A DNA stretch of 30,237 nucleotides from Saccoglossus kowalevskii (Eukaryota > Hemichordata > Enteropneusta > Harrimaniidae). Of this stretch, positions 10,285 through 20,075 are shown in pieces. The DNA lies in the NCBI RefSeq assembly GCF_000003605.2, contig NW_003122929.1:6034-36270 (forward strand). Reading direction: 5' to 3'. Both the position numbers and the translations under genes were made by a program. Position 1 is the stretch's first letter, and every line of letters starts with the position of its first letter. The notes under the pieces are model-generated. The model had not been told where the DNA came from. It did not search any database and saw nothing but the letters and a program-made list of their open reading frames with translations.

Positions 10285-10580
10285 GACAAAAGAGATCGTG
10301 CATGTTAGTTACCAAATAATATGGGTTTTGTTCTCATCCAGGGTTCGCAGGTCAAATCCGAATTGCGACTAGTAAAAAGGAATCAATCTCAGACAACTGT
10401 GCTACAAAAAGTAATAACTTGAGGTTCCTAATTTGAGAAAGAAATTGCTATATTGTCTGAGCAATATAAAGTCCTCTCACAATCTTACATCTAGCACTGT
10501 TCCAATTGTTCTGTGATTTAACTGTAAACACTTTAGGTCGCCGGATGCTACATCAGTAGGTACCAGTTAACGAACATCAG
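10285..10580 (-). repeat. R2 repeat at 5' end of gypsy copy A
   Basis: Contains TGTTAGTTACCAAA (as near 7348), the hairpin block 10437-10482, then CTAGCACTGTTCCAATTG (10491-10508) and GGTCGCC. It lies directly 5' of the gag region on the minus strand. A matching block at the 3' end (7600-7720) makes R2 the best LTR candidate, but clean TG...CA ends are not visible. Confidence 0.65.
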
Positions 10581-10799
10581 TGTGACTTAAACGTGCACTG
10601 ATGTGGTGCACTGACGTGGTCTCATCTCATCATTGGTGAATCTAGTCGTTCAATAGCCTAGTAGAAATATCACAACTCTCGGCCTTAGAACGCAGGACTA
10701 CAACAAATATCAAAAGAAAATCGAATATTGCGGCGCCCACATTGATGTTACAGGTCAACAGTTACAACATCCAATCAGGTAGTTCAAAAATGATGCCTT

Positions 10800-11510
10800 C
10801 AATGTCAAATATTGACTTCAATATATATATAAAATTATTACTTATAAGTGTGTCAATGTTACTAAATCAACAAGCATGGGACTCGCCACAATTGGAATTT
10901 ATTCTGATACAGATACTCGATTACAATTCGGAAGATAAGGTGCTTGTTTGATGCATACAGAAAATACAGCTACAGAATGTTCAATGCAATGTGGAGAAAC
11001 AAAATGACAGGATGTAGGAGTGATACATGGAAATGAGAAAATAATTTGCTCAGATATCAGTAATTTTAATGATTTCAACTATTTTTAAATGAGTTCTATA
11101 AATAATATACCCAGTCAATTGAAACATAATATTTTCAGTAAATTCTGGCTACGTGTACATCTTCATGTGAGTATTGCTGCACGTTTTGTTTTCCCAATGT
11201 TGTTGACTTGTTCTGAAAATCCATTCATGCAGTAGCATTTATATTTCATCGTTAATTTGTTGAAATTATTTGACTTGTTGTGTTCGTATTTTCACACTGA
11301 TGCCACAATAGTTTGATTATAGATAATCTGCTCTTACTGATAGTGTGGCTACAATGACGCTAATGGCAGTCACGGATAGCGTGAGATGGGTTTCTGTATT
11401 TTAATGAAGTAATACTGGGAATTCAGGTTCAGCTCCATTGCAGTTTGCGTGTTGTTGCTGTGTACACGTGTTACAAAACTATTTTGTATACGTAGAACAC
11501 ATTGCTGGAT
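10800..11510 (-). repeat. R1 repeat, right copy (3' flank of gypsy copy B)
   Basis: The diverged partner of 6665-7330, in the same orientation and the same order of words. It follows the array and the R2 fragment on the minus strand, just as the left copy follows the 3' R2 block of copy A. The plus-strand open frame at 10742-10951 is incidental. Confidence 0.8.
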
Positions 11511-11514
11511 GAGA

Positions 11515-11590
11515 AATGGATCGCGGCCGACTGTGATACAAAACGTAATTTATGGTGGTTCTTTCTTTGGAAAGAATAATTGTGATGCAC
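11515..11590 (-). repeat. R2 fragment between the array and R1
   Basis: GATCGCGGCCGACTGTGATA, then GTGGTTCTTTCTTTGGAAAG, resembles 10295-10445 and 17225-17270 (GATCACGGACGCC, GGGGTTCCTATTTTGGAAAAG). It shows that the plus-strand left flank of the minisatellite is the 3' end of gypsy copy B. Confidence 0.55.
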
Positions 11591-11992
11591 CACATCAGTA
11601 ATCATTCAATGACATGGCATTCATACTTAACTGTACCATATGGTATTCATATTTAAACTTACCATATGGTATTCGTACTTAGTCGTACCATATGGTATTC
11701 GTACTTAGCCGTACCATATGATATTCGTACTTAACTGTACCATATGGCATTCATACTTAACTGTACCATATGGTATTCATATTTAAATTTACCATATGGT
11801 GTTCGTACTTAGTCGTACCATATGGTATTCGTACTTAGCCGTACCATATGATATTCGTACTTAACTGTACCATATGGAATGCATACTTAACTTTAACGTA
11901 TGGTATTTATAATTAACAGTACCATATGTCATTCATACTTAACTGTACCATATGGTATTCGTACTTAACTGTACTATATGGTGTTCATACTT

Positions 11993-12667
11993 AACTGCAA
12001 CATACGGTATTCGTACTTAACTGTGCCATATGCCATTCATACTTAACCTTAGCATATGGTATTCATACTTAACTGCACCATACGGCATTCGGACTTAACT
12101 GTACCATACGGCATTCGTACTTAACCGTGCCATACGGCATTCACACTTAACCATACCATATGGCGTTCATACTTAAGTGTACTATATGGTATTTATACTT
12201 AACCTTACCGTATGGTATTCATACTTAACCGTACCATATGGTATTCATACTTAACTGCAACATACGGTATTCGTACTTAACTGTACCATATGCCATTCAT
12301 ACTTAACCTTACCATATGGTATTCATACTTAACCGTACCATATGTTATTCGTACTTAACTGCAACATACGGTATTCATACTTAACTGTACCATATGCCAT
12401 TCATACTTAACCTTAGCATATGGTATTCATACGTAACTGCACCATACGGCATTCGGACTTAACTGTACCATACGGCATTCGTACTTAACCGTGCCATACG
12501 GCATTCACACTTAACCATACCATATGGCGTTCATACTTAAGTGTACTATATGGTATTTATACTTAACCTTACCGTATGGTATTCATACTTAACCGTACCA
12601 TATGGTATTCATACTTAACTGCAACATACGGTATTCGTACTTAAATGTACCATATGCCATTCATACT
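11993..12667. repeat. Higher-order repeat of 14 units (364 bp) within the array
   Basis: The block from about 11993-12310 recurs at about 12357-12667 with only a few changes. It includes the unusual series GCAACATACGG, CATATGCC, TTAGCATATGG, ATTCGGACTT, ATTCACACTT, GCGTTCATACTTAAGTG. The offset measured on ATTCGG is 364 bp, exactly 14 periods. The two copies are far more alike than neighbouring units, so this is a recent block duplication. Confidence 0.93.
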
Positions 12668-13317
12668 TATATGGTATTCATACTTAATCTTACCATATGA
12701 TATTCATAATTAAGCGTACCATATGGTATTCATACTAAACTGCACCATACGGCATTCGTACTTAACTGTACCATATGGCATTCATACTTAACCGTTCCAT
12801 ATGGTATTCATCCTTAAGTGTTCCATATGGTACCATATGGTGTCCATACTTAAGTGTACTATATGGTATTCATACTTAACCTTACTATATGGTATTCATA
12901 TTTAACCGTACAATATGGTATTCATACTTAACTGCACCATACGACATTCGTACTTAACTGTACCATATGGCATTCATACTTAACCTTACCGTATGGCATT
13001 CATACTTAAGCGTTCCATATGATATTCATACTTAACTATACCATATGGTATTCATACTTAACTGTACCATATGGTATTCGTACTTAGCTGTATCATATGA
13101 TATTCGTACTTAACCATACCATGTGGTATTCATATTTAACAGTACCATATGACATTCGTATTTAACTGTACCATACGGAATTCGTACTTAACTGTACCAT
13201 ATGGTATTGGTACTTACCTGTATCGTTTGGCATTCGTATCTAACTGTACCATACGGCATTCACACTTAACCATACCATATGGTATTCATACTTAACCTTA
13301 CTATATCGTATTCATAC

Positions 13318-14239
13318 TTAAGGTAGAGATGCAGGTTTGTGGGCACTTGGGAGTAAATTGTTTTTTTGCTTTTTTATTATCCAAAAAGTCTTGGCTATAG
13401 ACTGTTGAAATTTTGTGGAATTGTGAATAGTGGAACATACTCAAAAAACGATTTTAAAATGTAGATAACAGGTGCAAAATTATCTCTTTTGAATGCTTAG
13501 CAAGATTTCGCAAGGCTGTACATAAATAATAAAAAAACATGGTGAAAAAAGAAATGACGGGATCTCCATATTATGCACTGTATTTAACTTTTTACAAAAC
13601 GATAATACATTTAAATTTGAAACTGTAACAGCCATTTTAATTATGAGCATTAGCAAACTTCTCACTGAGTGAATTGTTATGCAAATTAGCAATTATCTCA
13701 GCTTCTTTTTAGTGCACATTCCAGAACTTTTAAAAAAATAGCTCCTAGACGCTTTGACATTTTGTTTTGAAATTTTCACAAATGATTGACAATGTTCTTA
13801 ATCCACAAAACGCCGTCGGGGCATTGTTTTTAGTTGAATAGTGTTACAGCAATCGTACAGACAACTAGCCTGGGTGTTAATTTATGCATAAACTTGAAGT
13901 AGTGAAATTTCAGCTGCTGCACTACAAAATTGACAACTGGTAGACAGTTTTCAAGACGGCGCTTTCTTCATAGTAAACAGATGTACCCATAAACCAATTT
14001 TGACAGGAAACAGAAGCATGGTTTAGAAGCTATTTTTTTTAAATCACTTTTGACCAAAAAAACACATTTTTGTGCATATTTCAAACTACAGTGTCCATAA
14101 AAATATAATACTAACAAAACTTTAAAATTCAAACAATAAGCTTTCCGAAAATATATAGTTTTGTGGACAAGGGAGGTCATCTTGGTTTCCTAATTAACTA
14201 ATTAAAATACCTGTCAGGTAAACTGCATCTCTACCTTAA
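13318..14239. mobile_element. 914-bp TTAA-flanked DNA transposon (piggyBac-like, non-autonomous) inside the array
   Basis: The element is 13322-14235. Its ends are a perfect 13-bp inverted repeat, GGTAGAGATGCAG (13322-13334) and CTGCATCTCTACC (14223-14235). Identical TTAA duplications lie at 13318-13321 and 14236-14239. TTAA is the target of piggyBac-type transposases. Deleting the element and one TTAA restores a normal array unit (ATTCATACTTAACTGTACC). Internal frames (13480-13692 and 13968-14180, minus) show no transposase features, so it must depend on another element. Confidence 0.93.
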
Positions 14240-15129
14240 CTGTACCATATGACATTCATACTTAACTGTGCCATGTGGTATTCGTACTTAAGTGTACCAT
14301 ATGGTATTCGTACTTAACCGCACCATATGGTGTCCGTGCTCAAGTGTACTATATGGTATTCATACTTAATCTTACCATATGATATTCATAATTAAGCGTA
14401 CCATATGGTATTCATACTAAACTGCACCATATGGCATTCGTACTTAACTGTACCATACGGCATTTGTACTTAACCGTTCCATATGGTATTCATCCTTAAG
14501 TGTCCCATATGGTATTCGTACTTAACCGTACCATATGGCATTCATACTTAACCGTACCATATAATATTCATACTTAACTGCACCATACTGCATTCGTACT
14601 TGACTGTACCATGCGGCATTCGTAATTAACCGTGCCATACGGCATTCACACTTAACCACACCATATGGTATTCATACTTAACCTTACCATATGGTATTCA
14701 TACTTAACCGTACCATATGGCATTCATACTTATCTGTAGCATAAGGTATTCGTACTTAATTGTACCATCTGATATTCATACTTAACCTTGCCATATGGTA
14801 TGCATACTTAACTGTACGATATGGCATTCATACTTAAACGTACTATATGGTATTCACACCTAACTGTACCATCTGAAATTCATACTTAACTGTATCATAT
14901 GGTATTTGTACTTAACTGTACAATATGGTATTCATACTTAACTGTACCATATGACATTCGTACTTAAATGTACCATATGATATTCATACTTAACCTTACC
15001 ATATAGTATTCATATGTAACCGTACCATATGGTATGTGTTCTTAAACGTACCATATGGTATTTATACTTAAAGATGCCACATGGCATGGAATTGTCCTGC
15101 ATATGGTATGGAGTTATTGTAACCGTTCA

Positions 15130-15560
15130 TTCAATTCATGATTATCTTCACCATGTAGTTCCACTCTTTGGTCACCATGACAATGCATCTGAATTGCATT
15201 ATTATGCATCAGCATTGTTATGTCCAGGTCTGTATCTAATAGTTACTAATTTGCCAATGGGTCCAGCATTTTTGGCTTTTAGTATCAAGTATGGTGGTTG
15301 TACCTATGTACGTCAATGGATTGTTATTCATGAAGACTTTTACCTGGTGCCCATAATAATAGTTGCAAATCCTTTCGGTAACAGGTATCCAAGATATTCA
15401 AGTTTGTGGGTTAGTTCTCTTCACTTGCAGATAGACTTCTACTCGTATACGACAATGGCAATGGTGCTAACCTTTTGCTCATGTCGAATTCATGGGCCTA
15501 GTACAATGATGCCCAGTCGTTTTTATTTGGTGGAGTACATAAACGATATCGATTAACAAT
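15130..15560 (-). pseudogene. Gypsy copy B RNase H remnant
   Basis: Pieces on the minus strand: TTGHHC (near 15510), ITERICNYYYGHQVKVF-type sequence (near 15360), NNNPLTYIGTTTILDTKSQK (near 15320-15265), and YRPGHNNADA in a shifted frame. The catalytic Asp of the family's TDNNPLTY is Asn here. Several frameshifts are present. Confidence 0.87.
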
Positions 15561-15699
15561 AATGTTAAGTGCTGCTGGACTTTCTTCTGTCCAGATGTGA
15601 GAAGGAATCTGTGTATGCTCAATCTTTTGAGTTTTCATCAGCTGACCCGAGGTTAACTAATGTATCGGTCAGGTGATTGCCGAATATCCCTGCACAAAT

Positions 15700-15965
15700 T
15701 GTCTACAATTTCATGTGACTTCCAAGCACCTGCCAAGTATGCAACACTTCGATATTTGCTGGGTCTGCTTTGATTCCATCTTTGGACACCACATGTAACA
15801 GATCCTTAACATGTTTGCGGAACAGCTGACATTTCAAGTGCTTTATTTTTAGGTTTATCTTATGTTATTTTTTCCGAGTACTCTCTTTATTGTCTGCCGC
15901 CAAATGCTTTGGAATTTGTCAAGCTGTATGGGGTCGTGGTATATTCGAAAAATCCAAAAGGATAA
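15700..15965 (-). pseudogene. Gypsy copy B reverse-transcriptase fragments
   Basis: The minus strand gives PFGFFEYTTTPYSLTNSKAF (near 15960-15895), matching the PFGLTNAPATF region of gypsy RTs. It then gives a 44-codon open run from 15840 to 15707 with KCQLFRKHVKDLLHVVSKDG and IKADPANIEVLHTWQV, the thumb and connection segment. The YxDD box that should lie between them is deleted. Confidence 0.87.
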
Positions 15966-16247
15966 CCAAATAATTATCTGACACCAGTTTGTGCTCTGTA
16001 ACAAGTACATCCCTTTCCCATATACGAGGAAGTGCATACACATTGCGCTTTACATTGCTTCATGTCTCTTGCCCTCCTGACTATCCTCAATTGGTTTATT
16101 GGTCACGTTGCTCATCACTAATAACAGTACAGTTCGATGGCTCATGCACATTAGTAACCATTAGTTTCAAATTCTTGTCTCTTATAGGCTGTTATCGACA
16201 TTCGCTCTGAGTAGTTGGTGTTTTTGTCATCAGGGTTATTACCTACC

Positions 16248-16330
16248 TTATTTATGTGATGTATAATTGTGTCTCTGACATTTAGCACATGGTTCCTGAC
16301 ACTCTTTTGCAATATGACCTTGATTGCCGA
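16248..16330 (-). pseudogene. Gypsy copy B gag zinc knuckle
   Basis: The minus strand reads GNQGHIAKECQEPCAKCQRH, then NYTSHK and a stop. It contains the G-H-x4-C end of a first CCHC knuckle (its first two cysteines lost) and the start of a second Cys-x2-Cys motif. Copy A retains CAKC at the same place. Confidence 0.8.
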
Positions 16331-17229
16331 TAGCATTTACATATTTATCGTTTGTGTGCTTGCGCCTGTTGTGTGACCCGAGGTGTTCATTGACTGACTA
16401 TCTCTAGGGGAACCAATTTCTCTATTTTAATTTGTGTTACTTGTGCGAATATTTCTGTTATTTGTCTCTGCAAATCTACAACGTCATTCCCTGGTCTTTC
16501 AGGTGCATTGGGTCAATCTGTAATCTTTCCTGGATTAAACTATCATAAAATTGCTGCTGGAGATGAATATCAACTTGTTCCTTCACTGACTCCACGCCAT
16601 TAAACAACTCCCATTAGCTTTTGTTGGTGGCTGCCATAATCACACATTATTCATCCATCTTCTGATGTGCAAGTTTCTTAATGCATCTTCACTTATATTG
16701 ACTTCATCGAACATCAGTTCCAATTCATATTAAACACATTTACTATGTTGACTGAAGGAATGTTGTTGAACACAGACCCAGCAATCGGCGCTTTCAATGA
16801 CTTAGTAATAATGAATTTACCAACTATTGAACCACATCGCAAGTTGGATACTATCATTGGGAGCCTTGGCTTCCACATCAAAACTGGGAATCCCCGACCA
16901 ATGCAAACACAGCAGGACGATCTCCCACTAATGACGAAACCAAACTTTTTGTATCACACCAGTCCTGCATCTCGGCTTCTAACACCTGTCATAGTTTATC
17001 CTTTAAAGCCACTTCTTGCTTTTGGCGTCATTTCCACATCTTTATATCTCGTACATGCCTGTCAAAACGCCCGACCTCTCTATGCTACTTCTTTTCCACC
17101 TCACTTTCTGCATCTTCACACAAAACAAAACTACTGTCATCATTATCAGAGCGGTTATCGTTGCTCAATTCTCTGTGTTGGGGAATAAAGGATGCCTATA
17201 ATGAAATGATCTATAAAGAGAAATTGATC

Positions 17230-17320
17230 ACGGACGCCTTTTTTCTGGGGTTCCTATTTTGGAAAAGAATTGTTATATTGTCTAAGCACATCTAGCACAG
17301 CTCAAAATGTTGCTCACCTT
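17230..17320 (-). repeat. R2 repeat at 5' end of gypsy copy B
   Basis: GGGGTTCCTATTTTGGAAAA, then TTGTTATATTGTCTAAGCA and ATCTAGCACAG, aligns with 10425-10500. The right arm of the hairpin is deleted. Confidence 0.6.
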
Positions 17321-17814
17321 GCCCATCCATCGATATTATTCCTATCCATACAAGTTTATCTATCACTAACATGACTTTCTGTTCATAGTTTTTCCGCGGT
17401 TTTAATCTTCAATCTTTTAATCTTTAATCTTCTTTTAAAGCTCTCTTTTACTTTTACTTTTGTTTTAGCTGAGTAGCATATTCCTTGGCATGCATCAAGC
17501 TTGAGTTAAATTCCTAGTGTGAGGCATATCTGGTCTTCACAAATTCGTTTAGGCTTAACTACAGTCTCAACATGATTTCATACATGCTGACACACTTAAG
17601 AAAGCACCATATTAATTTATATTACGTTCATTTTCAGAGTTGTTCACTCAATGTCACTCACATGAATTGCTTTCATCCTGTCGTCCTATGTTTCTATCAG
17701 GGGGAAATCTTCTCCTCTCGGGTTCTCCACACTTGTCAGGGGGGAATCTCGTCTCGTCTCTCTATCTCGTCCCCTTGAGGTACGGGATCGGGGAAGTCAC
17801 TTTAACTTTACAGT
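17321..17814. other. Intergenic stretch up to the gap
   Basis: No gene recognised. It contains a TTTAATCTT-rich low-complexity run (17399-17445) and a GC-richer part at 17695-17810 with two copies of TCAGGGGG and repeated CTCGTCTC words. That part may belong with the GC-rich sequence beyond the gap. Confidence 0.5.
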
Positions 17815-17864
17815 NNNNNNNNNNNNNNNNNNNNNNNNNNNNNNNNNNNNNNNNNNNNNNNNNN
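17815..17864. other. Assembly gap of 50 N
   Basis: A run of 50 N. The round number suggests an arbitrary-length scaffold gap, so the real distance is unknown. Confidence 0.99.
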
Positions 17865-18374
17865 CAAATAAGACACACACAACGAAATACGTTTCAACTC
17901 TCGTCTTAGTCGATCTTTTGGAGCACTCTATAAGACACAGCGCCCTGGGGAAAAGTCCCCAAGACTCTCACAAGGCTGAACCAAGACTCGCCCAAGACTG
18001 GACTGCCTCAAGGCTCGCCCCTGGACTCTCTCGGACTGCGTCTGTCGTGGAGTATTCGCCAAGACCAACTCAAACTGTCTTTATTCATTTTCAAAACTCT
18101 AACCAATTACAAAACAGTAAAAGGACTCTAGGGCGTAACCTTCAATCATAAAGCCAATCACACTAAGTACTGAATACGGCATATCTTTTGATTAATCGTT
18201 CACTACATTAATAACTACGGATGTCAGAATAGCGACGGTATCTTGTAATTAGTTCCAAACCACTGAGCCAAGTTCCGTCCAAAACTTCAAATAGGCCTAC
18301 ACGATGACAGACATAACACAACAATTCGCTCGTAATCAACTAATTAAGTCGGTCAAGAGATACGCGAAAACAAA
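17865..18374. other. GC-rich, repeat-like flank of the gap
   Basis: 17940-18060 is rich in CAAGACT, AAGGCT and GGACT words in imperfect tandem, with CTGGGGAAAAGTCCCC forming a small dyad. It looks like part of an LTR or another interspersed repeat; I do not recognise the family. After 18120 the sequence is ordinary AT-rich DNA without features. The open frame across it (17918-18151) has no recognisable protein. Confidence 0.4.
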
Positions 18375-18960
18375 TTCATGACATTTCCATCATTGATGTG
18401 GCAGATACTTTCCATTAGATTTAGTATTCAAAGCCCTTGTCACAATGTTTCACCTTACTCTTCTTTCTATATTCGAGTAGTTTCCTTCTTTTTTTAACAC
18501 CTTATTGCTGACATTGTCAATAACGTACACACTGTGGAACTTGTTGATCTTCATTCTTCTTTCCCCTGGTTGCATAAATGATGGAACATGGTGGGTCATT
18601 CCAATGGACACGTGTTAGAGAAGGTCACTAACTCACATGTGAGCGTTAACAAACTTCTAAAAGAATTCGGCGCAATTGCCTTCCATCTTTTCTACTCGTT
18701 CCTCTATGTTGTGAAGATTGAGGTTTATCCGCCAACCAAATTTATCTAAGTCATCTCTTTAGTCATTGTTCTGCCGTGTTCAATCTCACTCGCAATTGCT
18801 CTACCCCCCCCCCCTGCCCTCCATTTCGTGTTGTCATTGTTATATACGGTCATTTGCAGTGCCAATCGATTGCTGTATATCTTCAACTTTCTGGTTTAAC
18901 TCACCATCGATACCTTGTGTTCTAATTTCCCAACCTCTTCTTCTGATTTGGAATAGTATT
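18375..18960 (-). pseudogene. Decayed coiled-coil ORF, possibly a LINE ORF1 protein
   Basis: Open pieces on the minus strand have coiled-coil character: ELNQKVEDIQQSIGTANDRI (near 18910-18855), DDLDKFGWRINLNLHNIEER with VEKMEGNCAEFF and a stop (18750-18660), and RRMKINKFHSVYVIDNVSNK with VLKKEGNYSNIERRVR (18560-18455). Their order and shared strand suggest one old protein broken by stops and frameshifts. The family is uncertain. ORF1 of a LINE is a guess from the heptad-like pattern. Confidence 0.35.
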
Positions 18961-19140
18961 TTAATTGGAATGGGTGACTGTTGACAGTCAAATATACAAG
19001 TTGCAGAAGATATATTTCTAAGCTCTTCTACTCAGTACATATACATACAATTAATATCGCACGTATTCGGAACATCTTTAATATTATAGTCAGGCACTAC
19101 TCATCTCAGGTGCTTATAATATTTATTATAGTAATTATTA

Positions 19141-19870
19141 GTCCCCGTTCGGACGAAGTCCGAAAACGGGGACTTATAATTCGGTCTCCGTCCGTCCGTC
19201 CGGAGTCATATTTCAGAATCCGTCGGACCGATTCCATTCATTCTTTGCATGTGGTTAGTACTTTATGTGGGACATATTCACATGCAGTGGTTTAGCGATT
19301 CGATTCAAAATGGCCGACTGGCAGCCATCTTGTTTTTTGAAAAATGTCGTATTTTGGACATGCTTTGTCAGTTTTCATTCAAATTTGGTACACAGATTAT
19401 ATATGTTAGGATACATGTCCTCCGACTGTCTGTGTGTGCGTTCATCCGTGCGTGCGTCTGTCCGTCCGTCCGTCTGTGCGTGCATCTATGAGGAGTCATA
19501 TTTCAGAATCTTTTGGACCAATTTTGTTCATTCTTTGCATGTGCCTAGTATTTTATGTGGGACATATGCACATGCAGTGGTTCAGTGATTCAATTCAAAA
19601 TGGCCGACTGGTAGCCATTTTAGACATGCTTTCATTCAAAATTGGTAAATAGATTATACATGTTAGAATATATGTCCATGACAATATCTTTAGCAATTTG
19701 ATAAAAGATGGCCGACTGGCAGGCATGTTTTTTTTTTTAAATATGGTATCTTGGACATGCTTTGTCAGTTTTCATTCAAATTTGGCACATACTTTATACA
19801 TGTTAGGATACACCTTCATGACAATTTGCTTCAAAATCGGATCAAGGATGGCCGATTGACAGCCATCTGA
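19141..19870. repeat. Dispersed repeat with terminal hairpin and internal tandem units
   Basis: Starts with a hairpin at 19141-19173 (GTCCCCGTT-CGGAC, GAA, GTCCG-AA-A-ACGGGGAC), then GTCCGTCCGTCCG runs. An internal unit of about 290 bp recurs: GAGTCATATTTCAGAATC at 19203 and 19494, GTGGGACATAT at 19267 and 19557, CACATGCAGTGGTT at 19280 and 19570. The phrase ATGGCCGACTGGCAGCCAT appears at 19310 and, changed, at about 19600, 19707 and 19847. The overlapping plus-strand open frames (19249-19652) only translate the repeat. Confidence 0.85.
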
Positions 19871-20008
19871 CTTTTTGGCTTTACTACTATATTTCCAAGA
19901 TTTATGTATTTATGTACCATTTTACATATATATTATTATTATTTTGAATCTCTTTAAGTTATTAATTATGTTGTTTGTGTTATTAATTGAGAATCTTTAT
20001 TTTTACAG

Positions 20009-20075
20009 TGTTTTCAATTTGTTATAAAGTGGCGACAACATGGCAACTAAGATTTTGATTATGGCTTTGGCATTG
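20009..20075 (+). CDS. Secreted peptide exon with start codon
   Basis: TTTATTTTTACAG ends at 20008 and could be an acceptor, in which case an untranslated exon lies further left. Alternatively transcription starts close by (TTATAAAG at 20022 is very near the ATG). ATG is at 20040-20042 and the donor GTAAGT at 20076. Confidence 0.65.

Larger units (their letters stand above)
7720..10285 (-). mobile_element. Ty3/gypsy-type LTR retrotransposon copy A, internal region, decayed
   Basis: Read on the minus strand, it holds gag-like sequence (about 10250-9420), an aspartic protease (9306-9097), an RNase H remnant (about 8890-8690) and an integrase remnant (about 8460-7880), in the order of Ty3/gypsy pol. 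Almost the whole reverse transcriptase is missing between protease and RNase H (only about 200 bp remain). All frames are broken. The same family makes copy B at 15086-17230; gag sequences of the two align (AGCTTTTGT near 9618 and 16617, TTTCAATGA near 9794 and 16792). R2 blocks lie at both ends. Confidence 0.88.
11613..15085. repeat. 26-bp minisatellite, about 98 units, each with the palindrome ACCATATGGT
   Basis: The period is 26 bp (for example TATGG starts at 12185, 12211 and 12237). Each unit has a palindromic core ACCATATGGT, or variants CATACGG and CATATGCC, followed by ATTCATACTTAAC or ATTCGTACTTAAC and a variable CTGT/CCGT/CCTT. The total is about 2.56 kb after removing the 914-bp insertion at 13322-14235. 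Units vary widely and some are truncated (12661-12680, 12820-12840). Two higher-order duplications are visible: a 130-bp one (5 units; 11641 against 11771) and a 364-bp one (14 units; 12087 against 12451). There is no coding potential. Confidence 0.97.
15086..17230 (-). mobile_element. Ty3/gypsy-type retrotransposon copy B, internal region, decayed
   Basis: On the minus strand: gag-like sequence (about 16900-16550), a zinc knuckle (16330-16248), reverse-transcriptase pieces (15965-15700) and RNase H (15560-15130). The protease and the integrase are missing. The RNase H end runs into the 26-bp array at about 15085. Beyond the array the element resumes with R2 and R1 sequence, so the array occupies the place of the integrase. 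The plus-strand open frames 15029-15556 and 16745-17188 are antisense to RNase H and gag. Confidence 0.88.

Noticed and set aside
11613-15085. CRISPR-like array
   Set aside because: The 26-bp unit is continuous, with no unique spacers, in a eukaryotic genome.
11613-15085. Array of CArG boxes for SRF
   Set aside because: CCATATGG has only four A/T bases between CC and GG; the CArG consensus needs six.
15029-15556. The longest open frame (175 codons, plus strand)
   Set aside because: It is antisense to the gypsy RNase H remnant and starts inside the 26-bp array.
16745-17188. 147-codon plus-strand frame
   Set aside because: Antisense to gag of gypsy copy B; no protein features.
19249-19652. 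Overlapping plus-strand frames with RACVCPSVR-type sequence
   Set aside because: They translate CCGT microsatellite and repeat sequence.
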